Source of the DNA: Patescibacteria group bacterium UBA2211
Lineage (GTDB): Bacteria > Patescibacteriota > Minisyncoccia > Minisyncoccales > Minisyncoccaceae
Assembly: GCA_002327845.1 (NCBI GenBank)
Contig: DCUP01000006.1
Location: 81,981-145,980, forward strand
Length of the DNA: 64,000 bases
Direction: 5' to 3'
Shown: positions 7,420-14,370 of the stretch, in pieces
Layout of the letters: every line of letters starts with the position of its first letter
How positions within the stretch are numbered: the stretch's first letter is position 1
Position numbers and translations under genes: made by a program
Notes under the pieces: generated by a model
Database searches by the model: none
What the model saw: the letters and a program-made list of their open reading frames with translations, nothing else
Told to the model about the DNA's origin: nothing

Positions 7420-7830
7420 ATGACAAAAGTATCTACGGTTATTAAATGTATGGATTTTAGGCAGAATGGTTTCTTTAAAGACTGGCTAAAAAGTATTGGA
7501 GCAGAAAATAGTGACATTATTTCAGTTGCTGGCTCAGTCAAAGAATTGGCTGGAGAAAACAGTGAATTAAAAGAATGGATATTGGACATGATTGCTATTT
7601 CATACAATGCTCATGATTCAAGAGAAATGATATTAACTAATCACAGTACTTGTGGAGCATATAAGATAGATGACGAAGAAGAAGAAAAAGCCGTTCAAAT
7701 AGAAGACATGAAGAAAGCTGAAGGATTAATTAAGGGAAGATTTCCTGATATGGAAATTAAAAAATATTGGTTAAAGCTTGACGGAGACCATCATCACTCT
7801 GATAATATAGAATTCATTTCAGTTGATTAA
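7420..7830 (+). CDS. Beta-carbonic-anhydrase-like zinc protein
   Basis: This small protein (136 residues) has the zinc-site pattern of beta-class carbonic anhydrases. The N-terminal IKCMDFR gives the Cys-x-Asp-x-Arg element (Cys10, Asp12, Arg14) and NHSTCGAY near residue 70 gives the His-x2-Cys pair. It is shorter than the usual ~200 residues, lacking part of the C-terminal region, as in a compact subgroup annotated as carbonic-anhydrase-like. A HHHS stretch near the C terminus is unusual. Hydration of CO2 is plausible but unproven for the short subgroup. The gene ends at a strong bidirectional terminator. Confidence 0.75.
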   Translation: MTKVSTVIKCMDFRQNGFFKDWLKSIGAENSDIISVAGSVKELAGENSELKEWILDMIAISYNAHDSREMILTNHSTCGAYKIDDEEEEKAVQIEDMKKAEGLIKGRFPDMEIKKYWLKLDGDHHHSDNIEFISVD

Positions 7831-7832
7831 TT

Positions 7833-7860
7833 AAAAAAGAGGTGCAAGCCTCTTTTTTTT
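7833..7860. terminator. Bidirectional terminator
   Basis: AAAAAAGAGG-TGCAAG-CCTCTTTTTTTT forms a hairpin with T-runs on both strands, between the plus-strand carbonic-anhydrase-like gene and the converging typA gene. Confidence 0.85.
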
Positions 7861-7865
7861 ATTCA

Positions 7866-9665
7866 TTAACTTTTATTGTCTTTTCTCTTCTGTCTTATTC
7901 TTTCAATCTCAGATAAAAACTGTTTTCTTAAACGAACATTTTTAGGAGTGATTTCTAAATATTCATCATCGCTCATAATACTCAATCCACCCTCCAATGT
8001 AACTCTAACAGGAGGTGTTAATTTTATCGCCTCATCAGATCCAGAAGCTCTCATATTTGAAAGTTCTTTTCCTTTAGTTGGATTAACAGCCATATCGTTT
8101 CCCTTAGAAACATTTCCAATAACCATTCCTTCGTAAACTTCTTCAGCGTGACCAATATATAATACTCCTCTTTCCTGTAATCCCCATAGAGAAAATCCTG
8201 AAGATTTGCCAGTAACCATCGAAGTCATAGAACCGACAGTTCTCATCTCAATTTCACCAGCATATGGTCTAAAACCTAATACTCTGCTGGCTAAAATGCC
8301 CTCTCCGCGAGTGTCCATGACAAAGTCTGGCTTATATCCCAATAGTCCTCTTGTTGGCATCTCAAAAACAATCCTAGTGTGTCCCTGTTCTGGCCTCATT
8401 TCTGTCATAATTCCCTTTCTTTTAGAAAGCTTTTCGATAACAATACCAGACATTTCATCAGGAACATCAATAATAACCTCTTCAAAAGGTTCAAGCTTTT
8501 TTCCGTCTTCTTCTTTAATAATTACTTGAGGTTGAGAAACTTGTAATTCAAATCCTTCCCTTCTCATTTTCTCTAAAAGAATAGCAATATGTAATTCTCC
8601 CCTTCCGTAAACTTTATAAAAATCTGTTGAAGAAAAATCTATTTTTAATCCTACGTTTACCTCTAATTCTTTTTCTAATCTTTCTCTTATTTGTCTATTG
8701 GTAACATATTTTCCATCTCTTCCAGCAAAAGGAGAATTATTAACTAAAAAGTTTAATGAAATAGTTGGTTCATCAATGCTAATTACGGGTAATGCTTCTT
8801 GATCTGGATTAGCACAAATAGTTTCTCCAATAAAAATATCTGCTATGCCGGCAATCATAATAACGTCTCCAGCGATAGCTTCTTCTGAGTCTCTTCTGTC
8901 TAATCCGTAAAAAGTATATATTTTAATAATCTTTCCCTTTCTTGCTTCTTCTTTAATTCCTTTAATGTAAACTTCGTCTCCTTTTTTAATCTTTCCTTCA
9001 TAAATTCTGCAAACAGCTAATCTTCCTAAGAAATTATCATATGCAAGATTAAAAGGTTGAGCTCTTAATGGCTTAGCAGTCAATTCTTCAGATGCTGCAG
9101 CTGGAACTTTCTCTAAAATTAAATCCAATAATGGAGTTAAGTCTTTAGATTCATCTTCCATTCTTCTTTTAGCTATTCCGTCTCTTCCGATAGCATAAAT
9201 ACATTCAAAATCAAGCTGTTCGTCGTTAGCTCCTAGATCCATGAATAGTTCCAAGACCATCTCTTTAACATCTTCTGGTCTAGACGCTGGCTTATCAATC
9301 TTGTTAATTACAACAATTGGTTTCAATCCTAACTCTAATGATTTTTTTAAAACAAATTTAGTCTGAGGCATCGGTCCTTCTTGAGCATCAACAACCAATA
9401 AAACAGAATCAATTGATCGCAAAACACGTTCTACTTCCGAACCAAAATCAGCATGTCCAGGAGTATCCACGATGTTAATTTTTGTGTCTTTATAAAAGAC
9501 AGAGGCATTCTTTGAATAAATAGTAATTCCTCTTTCTTTTTCCAATTCATTTGTATCCATTGTGAAGCCCTCTTCGGCCACTCCAGTTTGCCTCATTAAA
9601 GCATCTGTTAGTGTTGTTTTACCGTGGTCTACGTGGGCAATAATGGCTATATTTCTAATCTCCAT
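7866..9665 (-). CDS. typA: Ribosome-associated GTPase TypA/BipA
   Basis: TypA is a translational GTPase related to elongation factor G that helps 50S subunit assembly and stress adaptation. All G motifs are in place: AHVDHGKTT at residues 10-18, RGITI in switch I, DTPGHADF for G3 and NKIDKP for G4. Domains II, III and V follow, with the family-specific C-terminal segment ending in a basic [16 protein letters not shown] tail. At 599 residues it is full length. The gene is single, with a TTGACA promoter at 9715-9743 and a terminator-like hairpin in the leader that could attenuate transcription. Confidence 0.95.
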   Translation of the reverse strand: MEIRNIAIIAHVDHGKTTLTDALMRQTGVAEEGFTMDTNELEKERGITIYSKNASVFYKDTKINIVDTPGHADFGSEVERVLRSIDSVLLVVDAQEGPMPQTKFVLKKSLELGLKPIVVINKIDKPASRPEDVKEMVLELFMDLGANDEQLDFECIYAIGRDGIAKRRMEDESKDLTPLLDLILEKVPAAASEELTAKPLRAQPFNLAYDNFLGRLAVCRIYEGKIKKGDEVYIKGIKEEARKGKIIKIYTFYGLDRRDSEEAIAGDVIMIAGIADIFIGETICANPDQEALPVISIDEPTISLNFLVNNSPFAGRDGKYVTNRQIRERLEKELEVNVGLKIDFSSTDFYKVYGRGELHIAILLEKMRREGFELQVSQPQVIIKEEDGKKLEPFEEVIIDVPDEMSGIVIEKLSKRKGIMTEMRPEQGHTRIVFEMPTRGLLGYKPDFVMDTRGEGILASRVLGFRPYAGEIEMRTVGSMTSMVTGKSSGFSLWGLQERGVLYIGHAEEVYEGMVIGNVSKGNDMAVNPTKGKELSNMRASGSDEAIKLTPPVRVTLEGGLSIMSDDEYLEITPKNVRLRKQFLSEIERIRQKRKDNKS

Positions 9666-9670
9666 AATTT

Positions 9671-9693
9671 AAAAAATCTGCTAAGAAGCAGAA
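9671..9693 (-). promoter_or_regulatory. Terminator-like hairpin in the typA leader
   Basis: TCTGCT-TCTT-AGCAGA followed by TTTTTT lies between the typA promoter and its ATG, ending five bases before the start codon. It has the form of a weak intrinsic terminator and could act as an attenuator or as a structural block to ribosome entry. Confidence 0.45.
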
Positions 9694-9714
9694 AGCTTTT
9701 ATTTATATATATTA

Positions 9715-9743
9715 TATATAGAATAGATTTAATTTTTTGTCAA
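9715..9743 (-). promoter_or_regulatory. Promoter of typA
   Basis: TTGACA (9738-9743), a 17-base spacer and TATATA (9715-9720) on the minus strand place the start near 9708, giving a leader of about 43 bases. The -35 box overlaps the T-run of the preceding terminator. Confidence 0.6.
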
Positions 9744-9766
9744 AAAAAATACAGCCATCTGGCTGA
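9741..9766 (-). terminator. Terminator after the cysteine-rich gene
   Basis: CAGCCAGATGGCTG folds into a hairpin followed on the minus strand by TATTTTTTTT, three bases past the stop of the cysteine-rich gene. Confidence 0.8.
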
Positions 9767-9768
9767 AT

Positions 9769-10005
9769 TTAACAATGTTTTAAAAGCTCTTTAGTGTTAA
9801 AGCATTGATGATTAATACAATTACTCATCTTACAATCGAAACAGACATAATCGCAACCTGTAAAAAATTGACTGTTAGTACACTGCATATTTTTACAGTT
9901 TAGACAAAAACGATTCGATTCGTAAAATTCGCAAAGATTATTAGGGCAAGATAGACAACATCCTCCGCACCTATTTTGAGAGATTAGTCGAGTAGCTTTG
10001 GTCAT
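9769..10005 (-). CDS. Cysteine-rich repeat protein, unknown function
   Basis: This 78-residue protein has 14 cysteines. They fall into three copies of a C-x2-C-x4-C unit at Cys17/20/25, Cys34/37/42 and Cys55/58/63, with spacers of eight residues after the first two units and extra cysteines at 13, 16, 51, 68 and 78. No signal peptide is visible, so the cysteines are likely metal ligands rather than disulphides. I choose the ATG at 10005 because GAGGTG lies eight bases upstream; the longer frame to 10080 starts with sequence unlike a protein N terminus. I recognise no named family. The gene overlaps a short upstream reading frame at 9971-10126 and ends at a clear terminator. Confidence 0.7.
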   Translation of the reverse strand: MTKATRLISQNRCGGCCLSCPNNLCEFYESNRFCLNCKNMQCTNSQFFTGCDYVCFDCKMSNCINHQCFNTKELLKHC

Positions 10006-10126
10006 TTCGATCACACCTCTTTCCATTATCTTGATCAGTGCTATGCGCTGCTTCCAAGTTCTTTGCAAAACGAAGTTCATCCTTGCAAAAAAGTTCAGTA
10101 ATTAATTTAAGCAAATCCATAACCAT
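9971..10126 (-). CDS. Possible 51-codon reading frame overlapping the cysteine-rich gene
   Basis: An ATG at 10126 opens 51 codons that end in TAG at 9971, overlapping the start of the cysteine-rich gene in another frame by 35 bases. The predicted peptide begins MVMDLLKLITELFCKDELRF, a plausible amphipathic helix, and its codons look normal for a coding gene. No good ribosome-binding site precedes it. It could be a leader gene that couples translation to the cysteine-rich gene, or a chance frame. Confidence 0.35.
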   Translation of the reverse strand: MVMDLLKLITELFCKDELRFAKNLEAAHSTDQDNGKRCDRNDQSYSTNLSK

Positions 10127-10158
10127 CACGCACTCTTCGCTCTTTATTTTGGCGAACT

Positions 10159-10187
10159 AAAAACAGTATATCATAATACTGTTTTTA
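10159..10187 (-). terminator. Terminator of the surface operon
   Basis: AAAACAGTAT-TATGAT-ATACTGTTTT forms a ten-pair stem with flanking T/A runs. It follows the stop of the last surface-operon gene at 10194 by a few bases. Confidence 0.75.
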
Positions 10188-10193
10188 TTCAAC

Positions 10194-12008
10194 TTACTCG
10201 TCTTCCAAAGAAAATACTATTAGTCCTTTTTCTTTTATCAATTCCTCTTGTCCAAAATCGTTTAATTTAAAGTTTAAAACATAACCAACTTTTCTTTCAA
10301 TTTTTCTTCCTGTATATTTGCTTGCATCAGGATCCCACTCTTCTAAAATAATAATGTCTCCTTCTTTTACTTCGAACTCAGCAACCCTAAGTTCGAAATT
10401 CTTCTTTTTTGAATTAACTAAATCAAAATATTCAGGAGGAATTTTTCTCTTAATTATATTTGGATTTGAATTAGGATTATGATTTAGTGGTGTTTCTTTA
10501 TTTTTTTTCTTGTTAATAAAAAGTGATTTTGACCAGTAATATATAACAAGAATAATTAAACCAACAATAATAGCAATAAGTAAAATAATGATAGCGATAA
10601 CACTTATTGTCCATTGCCCTATATTAAAATTCAGTGGTTGATTAGTGATAATAATCGTTTTTTCTATTGACTTAATTCTTGCGCCCTCATCATTGACCAC
10701 CTCAACTGATACTTTATAGCTACCACCTCTTAACTCTTCATTAATGGTGAAAGTAAAGTTTCCATCTTTATCGCTTTGAGTGATAAGCGCTTGAGCATCT
10801 TCCCCCTCTCTCTGAAGCCATAAAACAACCTTAGAATCAGAATATGTCGTTCCTTTTATATCAAAAACTTCTCCACTTTTCGCTTTTTCAGGACATTCAG
10901 TTATTTTTGGCGTATCTAAAGGATTAATAGTAAATTCTACAGAATTGGCTGACATATTTCCAGCCTTATCAACAGCTTTAGCAATTAAAAGATATTTGCC
11001 ATAACTTAATATTGGAGTTTCATAAATGCCGCTTCCAGTATCTTGCCAGTCTTGCATTCTTTCTTCATTTATTTGAATTTCATAATGATCAATACCAGAA
11101 GTTTCATCTTCGGAAACAAAACTAAATCTAACTCTAGGATTAGTTAAGTTATCTCTTTTGACTTCTTGGATATCAAAACTATTTGGTTTTTTAGTATCAA
11201 CTTGAAAACGGAAATGAGAAACCTCTCCCCAGCCATTAATATTGCGGAACTGAAGATGAAGATACCAAATTCCATCTTCTATATTATTTAATTCTTTTGA
11301 ATTAATTAAAGTTGTAGAAATCATTGTCGGAATCGATTTTGCTATTTTATTAACAAGGATACGAACCCCAGTAATACTTGGAGACAAAGACCAATTAAAT
11401 TTTGCGGTACTTGCGTTGTACCACCTACTACTATCAGGATGAGTTGAAGAAGATATTATCGGTGCAACAGGAACACCTGGAGTTTCTGGCTCTTCTATTG
11501 TTATTGCTTTCGCTTCACCCAATGTAAACGTTGCAGTCCCTAAATTTGAAAGAATATTTGTTCCTTGGCCATCATTCGCAAGAACAGAACTAGAAGAAAA
11601 AGAAACAGGAGCTGAGCCAGTAGATTTAACCTTAAAATTAACTGTTAATATCTTTCCAGACGAACCAGTGAAACCAGACAACGCAATGCCCTCAAAATTA
11701 ACTGTTCCAGTACTATTAGAAAAAGATGGCTCTTGGGCCCATAAAGTAAAAATTGATCCCGCCTTAGAAATAGAAACAACCTCAAGTTTATCTTGAGGGA
11801 ATGATATAGTTCCTGAAGCAGCATTCATTGCTTGATCAGAACTAGAGACATAGACATTAACTGGAATAGAACCACCAACAGTATAGGAACCTGAAGCTGG
11901 ATAAAAAACCAAACTTGCAGCTTGTATAGACGTCGGCAAAAAACCCAAAAAGGTAAATAATAAAATAACAAAAAATTTTAAAAATATTATTTTTTGTATT
12001 TTTTCCAT
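10194..12008 (-). CDS. Membrane-anchored cohesin protein with cytoplasmic DUF3850/ASCH-like tail
   Basis: This 604-residue protein has a signal peptide (residues ~1-30), a cohesin-type domain (~32-165, opening LVFYPASGSYTVGGSIPVNV and containing FSNSTGTVNFEGIAL), three Ig/FN3-like beta domains (~185-460), one transmembrane helix (~466-492), a basic linker and a cytoplasmic domain at 523-604. The last domain has PPEYFDLVNSKKKNFELR, GDIIILEEWDPD and YTGRKIERKVGYV, the hallmarks of DUF3850, a branch of the ASCH superfamily linked to RNA binding. Cohesins bind dockerins, and a dockerin protein is encoded two genes upstream. Its start overlaps the second cohesin gene by 22 bases. The external cohesin/internal ASCH pairing is unusual; the exact function is not known. 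Confidence 0.78.
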   Translation of the reverse strand: MEKIQKIIFLKFFVILLFTFLGFLPTSIQAASLVFYPASGSYTVGGSIPVNVYVSSSDQAMNAASGTISFPQDKLEVVSISKAGSIFTLWAQEPSFSNSTGTVNFEGIALSGFTGSSGKILTVNFKVKSTGSAPVSFSSSSVLANDGQGTNILSNLGTATFTLGEAKAITIEEPETPGVPVAPIISSSTHPDSSRWYNASTAKFNWSLSPSITGVRILVNKIAKSIPTMISTTLINSKELNNIEDGIWYLHLQFRNINGWGEVSHFRFQVDTKKPNSFDIQEVKRDNLTNPRVRFSFVSEDETSGIDHYEIQINEERMQDWQDTGSGIYETPILSYGKYLLIAKAVDKAGNMSANSVEFTINPLDTPKITECPEKAKSGEVFDIKGTTYSDSKVVLWLQREGEDAQALITQSDKDGNFTFTINEELRGGSYKVSVEVVNDEGARIKSIEKTIIITNQPLNFNIGQWTISVIAIIILLIAIIVGLIILVIYYWSKSLFINKKKNKETPLNHNPNSNPNIIKRKIPPEYFDLVNSKKKNFELRVAEFEVKEGDIIILEEWDPDASKYTGRKIERKVGYVLNFKLNDFGQEELIKEKGLIVFSLEDE

Positions 12009-12853
12009 AAAAATTTATAAGTTAGGAATATTAAAATTATTCCTATCGTTATAATAACATAAAACAAATAATTTTTGTATAGTGTGTTAAGCCTAACTAC
12101 TCTTTCGTTGCCATTATTGTCTACTGCTTTAACTAAAATTTCTTCATTTGGATTTTGATTTTGCAAAAGATAAGGACTTTCTGCTCTAACACAAGTTCTT
12201 CTTTCTTCGCATACTTCATAATAATTAATTCCCGAACCCTTATCTTGAGTAGCGAACACTAAAAAGTATTTTCCATTAAAAATTGTTGGATCTTTTGTTA
12301 TTGTTACATTAAATTCTTCTGGTACATCAATATCTTTCTTTTCAATTGTCTTTAATTGTGAAGCTGGTGCGTACTGAGAAACAACAAATTGAAAATCAGA
12401 AATTGTCGTCTTCGTTTCTGTCCCTTTACCGTCATTAAGTAATGCTTTCGTGTTCGTAATTTTAATAGAACCAGCTCCTTCTTGTATCGATTCAAAAATA
12501 ACTGAAAATATCAAACCTCTTTTATCAAAATAACCACCAGGAATTATTCCTGAGAATAAAATATTATTACTTCCTATTTTTGGTCGTTCATTCCAAAAAT
12601 TAATAATAGAATTTCCATCTCTTATTTCTTTCAGTTTAAGAAGTTTTTCTGGAAAAATAATATTTCCTTCGATAGCATTAATGTCTTCTTCTTCAGTATT
12701 AATAAATAGATTGACTTCAAATTCATCTCCCATTTTAATTTGCGGACTTTCAACTTCAAAAAAAACTTCTGCCGCAAAAACTGAAGATATAGGGACCAGA
12801 AATACGGCTATAAGAATAATTATTTTAAATTTTATAATTTGTTGTGTGTTCAT
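11987..12853 (-). CDS. Second membrane-anchored cohesin-domain protein
   Basis: This 288-residue protein has a signal peptide (~1-28), one cohesin-type domain (~29-165, with FEVESPQIKMGDEFEVNLFI, INAIEGNIIFPEKLLKL and the ALLNDGKGTET loop also seen in the neighbouring cohesin), a beta domain (~180-255) containing a CEERRTC pair, a C-terminal transmembrane helix (~260-282) and a short KKYKK tail. It would sit on the outer face of the membrane with its cohesin exposed. The ALLNDGKGTET and VLANDGQGTNI loops show that the two cohesins are homologous. It starts shortly after the dockerin gene stop (TGATATATG), in the same transcript. Confidence 0.8.
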   Translation of the reverse strand: MNTQQIIKFKIIILIAVFLVPISSVFAAEVFFEVESPQIKMGDEFEVNLFINTEEEDINAIEGNIIFPEKLLKLKEIRDGNSIINFWNERPKIGSNNILFSGIIPGGYFDKRGLIFSVIFESIQEGAGSIKITNTKALLNDGKGTETKTTISDFQFVVSQYAPASQLKTIEKKDIDVPEEFNVTITKDPTIFNGKYFLVFATQDKGSGINYYEVCEERRTCVRAESPYLLQNQNPNEEILVKAVDNNGNERVVRLNTLYKNYLFYVIITIGIILIFLTYKFLWKKYKK

Positions 12854-12856
12854 ATA

Positions 12857-14362
12857 TCATCCTGTCCAATAATAAGCCATAATACTAAAATCAACTAAAT
12901 CGACTTTGCCATCATTATTTAAATCAATGTTTGCTGGCGGTGATGCTTTTTTATACCAATAAGCAGCAATAGAAAAATCGACAAGATTTATCTTCTTATC
13001 ATTATTTACGTCACCCCTTGAAACAACTTGGGTTATTGGATTATAAACATTCTTTGTTCCAACCACAAAAGATACAACTTTACTAAAAGAACTTATATTA
13101 CCATTAAGCGCTACTTTTGATCTTGTAGAATGATCTCCCATCTCAAGGAGTGCTGTATCAAAATTGTATAAATAGACACCGTTTTTATCGGATTGTATTT
13201 TGCTAAAAATTTCTTCATCGGAATTAACTGAAATTGTTATTTCACTGTTAGGGGTACTTTGTCCAAAAATTTGAATATCATCTCCCCTCTTTACTTCTTT
13301 TTTATCAACTGCAATTGTGGGAGCTATAAAAATACCTCCGACACTAGTAGTTGCTCCTGAAGTTACGCTTATCGGAAAAGTTAAAAGAGAAGAACGAACA
13401 CCTTTGCTGTCTTCCGAATATACGCTGAAAATATAATTACCACCAGCAAGACCGCTTAAAGTTAAAGAAAAATTAGCATTAGCGTCAGTAATAGTAGTTG
13501 CTGCAACTTGAGCGTCTTTTAATAAAGTAATAGTACTCTTAGGATAAGCTCGTCCAGAAAAAATAGCACTGGTAACGGGGGGAATATAGACTCCTCCGCC
13601 TCCGCCTCCTCCACCACCACCGCCACTAGGACAACTTCCACAGTCAGCAGAACAAGTACTACAAGTTTCTGAACCATTGCAAGTACTATCACCACAAGAA
13701 GGAGGACAAATTCCACAATCAGTAGAACAAGTACTACAAGTTTCTGAACCATTGCAAGTACTATCACCACAAGAAATAAGAGCATCGCCCAAAATAGCAA
13801 AATAGCTAAAATTTGAACTAGTTGCTGTAATTTTGTTTAAATTTTCATCTACAACGCTATCGGTTAAAAGGCTCCAAGCTGAACCATTCCAACGATAAAC
13901 ACCTAGAGTACTTTCGTTTATTCCACTAATGTCAGAATTTTCATAAGAAAAATCTAATGTAATATCCTTATCAAAAACGTGAACAGGAGTTTCATCGCTT
14001 GTTTTTTTGAAAGATATATTATAAAAAACCTCAGCTCCTAATTTTCCAATTGGTAATTGTTTACTATCTATAACAGATGCTTTGGGAATAGAATGAATAG
14101 TAGTTTCTACTTCGTCCCCCGAAGTTAAAACATAGTCTGGAGTATTAATTTCAAGACTTGAATTATTGGGATTAGTTATTGTTACTATTGATGGTATAGT
14201 CGTGTCTATATTCTCAATTTTTTCAGCATAATAAATTTGAATTTGAAAATTAGCACTTGATCCTGCCGATACTAATTGTGGAATAAAATTAAAAATGCAA
14301 AACAAAAAAACAGATAAAAGAATAAAAAAACTGATTTTCAATTTTGTGCTCTTGTTTTGCAT
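12857..14362 (-). CDS. Secreted dockerin protein with Cys repeats and glycine-rich linker
   Basis: The 501-residue protein has a signal peptide (~1-32), a beta-rich region (~33-190) ending in a VYRWNGSAWSLL / NFSYFAILG module, two near-identical 25-residue cysteine repeats (CGDSTCNGSETCSTC...), an eleven-glycine linker, two Ig-like carboxypeptidase-regulatory-type domains and a C-terminal type I dockerin (450-501). The dockerin has two calcium loops, DVNNDKKINLVDF and DLNNDGKVDLVDF, each followed by a nearly identical helix. There is no membrane helix after the signal, so the protein is likely held at the surface by dockerin-cohesin contact with the two cohesin proteins encoded just downstream. 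That link is an inference from family knowledge and gene order. Confidence 0.85.
   Translation of the reverse strand: MQNKSTKLKISFFILLSVFLFCIFNFIPQLVSAGSSANFQIQIYYAEKIENIDTTIPSIVTITNPNNSSLEINTPDYVLTSGDEVETTIHSIPKASVIDSKQLPIGKLGAEVFYNISFKKTSDETPVHVFDKDITLDFSYENSDISGINESTLGVYRWNGSAWSLLTDSVVDENLNKITATSSNFSYFAILGDALISCGDSTCNGSETCSTCSTDCGICPPSCGDSTCNGSETCSTCSADCGSCPSGGGGGGGGGGGVYIPPVTSAIFSGRAYPKSTITLLKDAQVAATTITDANANFSLTLSGLAGGNYIFSVYSEDSKGVRSSLLTFPISVTSGATTSVGGIFIAPTIAVDKKEVKRGDDIQIFGQSTPNSEITISVNSDEEIFSKIQSDKNGVYLYNFDTALLEMGDHSTRSKVALNGNISSFSKVVSFVVGTKNVYNPITQVVSRGDVNNDKKINLVDFSIAAYWYKKASPPANIDLNNDGKVDLVDFSIMAYYWTG
13629..13778. repeat. 75-bp tandem repeat, two copies, inside the dockerin gene
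   Basis: Two almost identical 75-base units encode the 25-residue cysteine repeats of the dockerin protein. They differ at only a few bases, which points to a recent duplication or to homogenisation. Confidence 0.8.
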
Positions 14363-14370
14363 TTTAATTT

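Noticed and set aside
13629..13778. Direct repeats considered as a CRISPR array
   Set aside because: There are only two 75-base copies, without spacers, and they are in frame in a coding gene.
13519..13800. Open frame of about 93 codons on the minus strand in another frame inside the dockerin gene
   Set aside because: It arises from the repeated cysteine and glycine codons and encodes a valine/leucine-rich low-complexity sequence. The dockerin frame explains the DNA.
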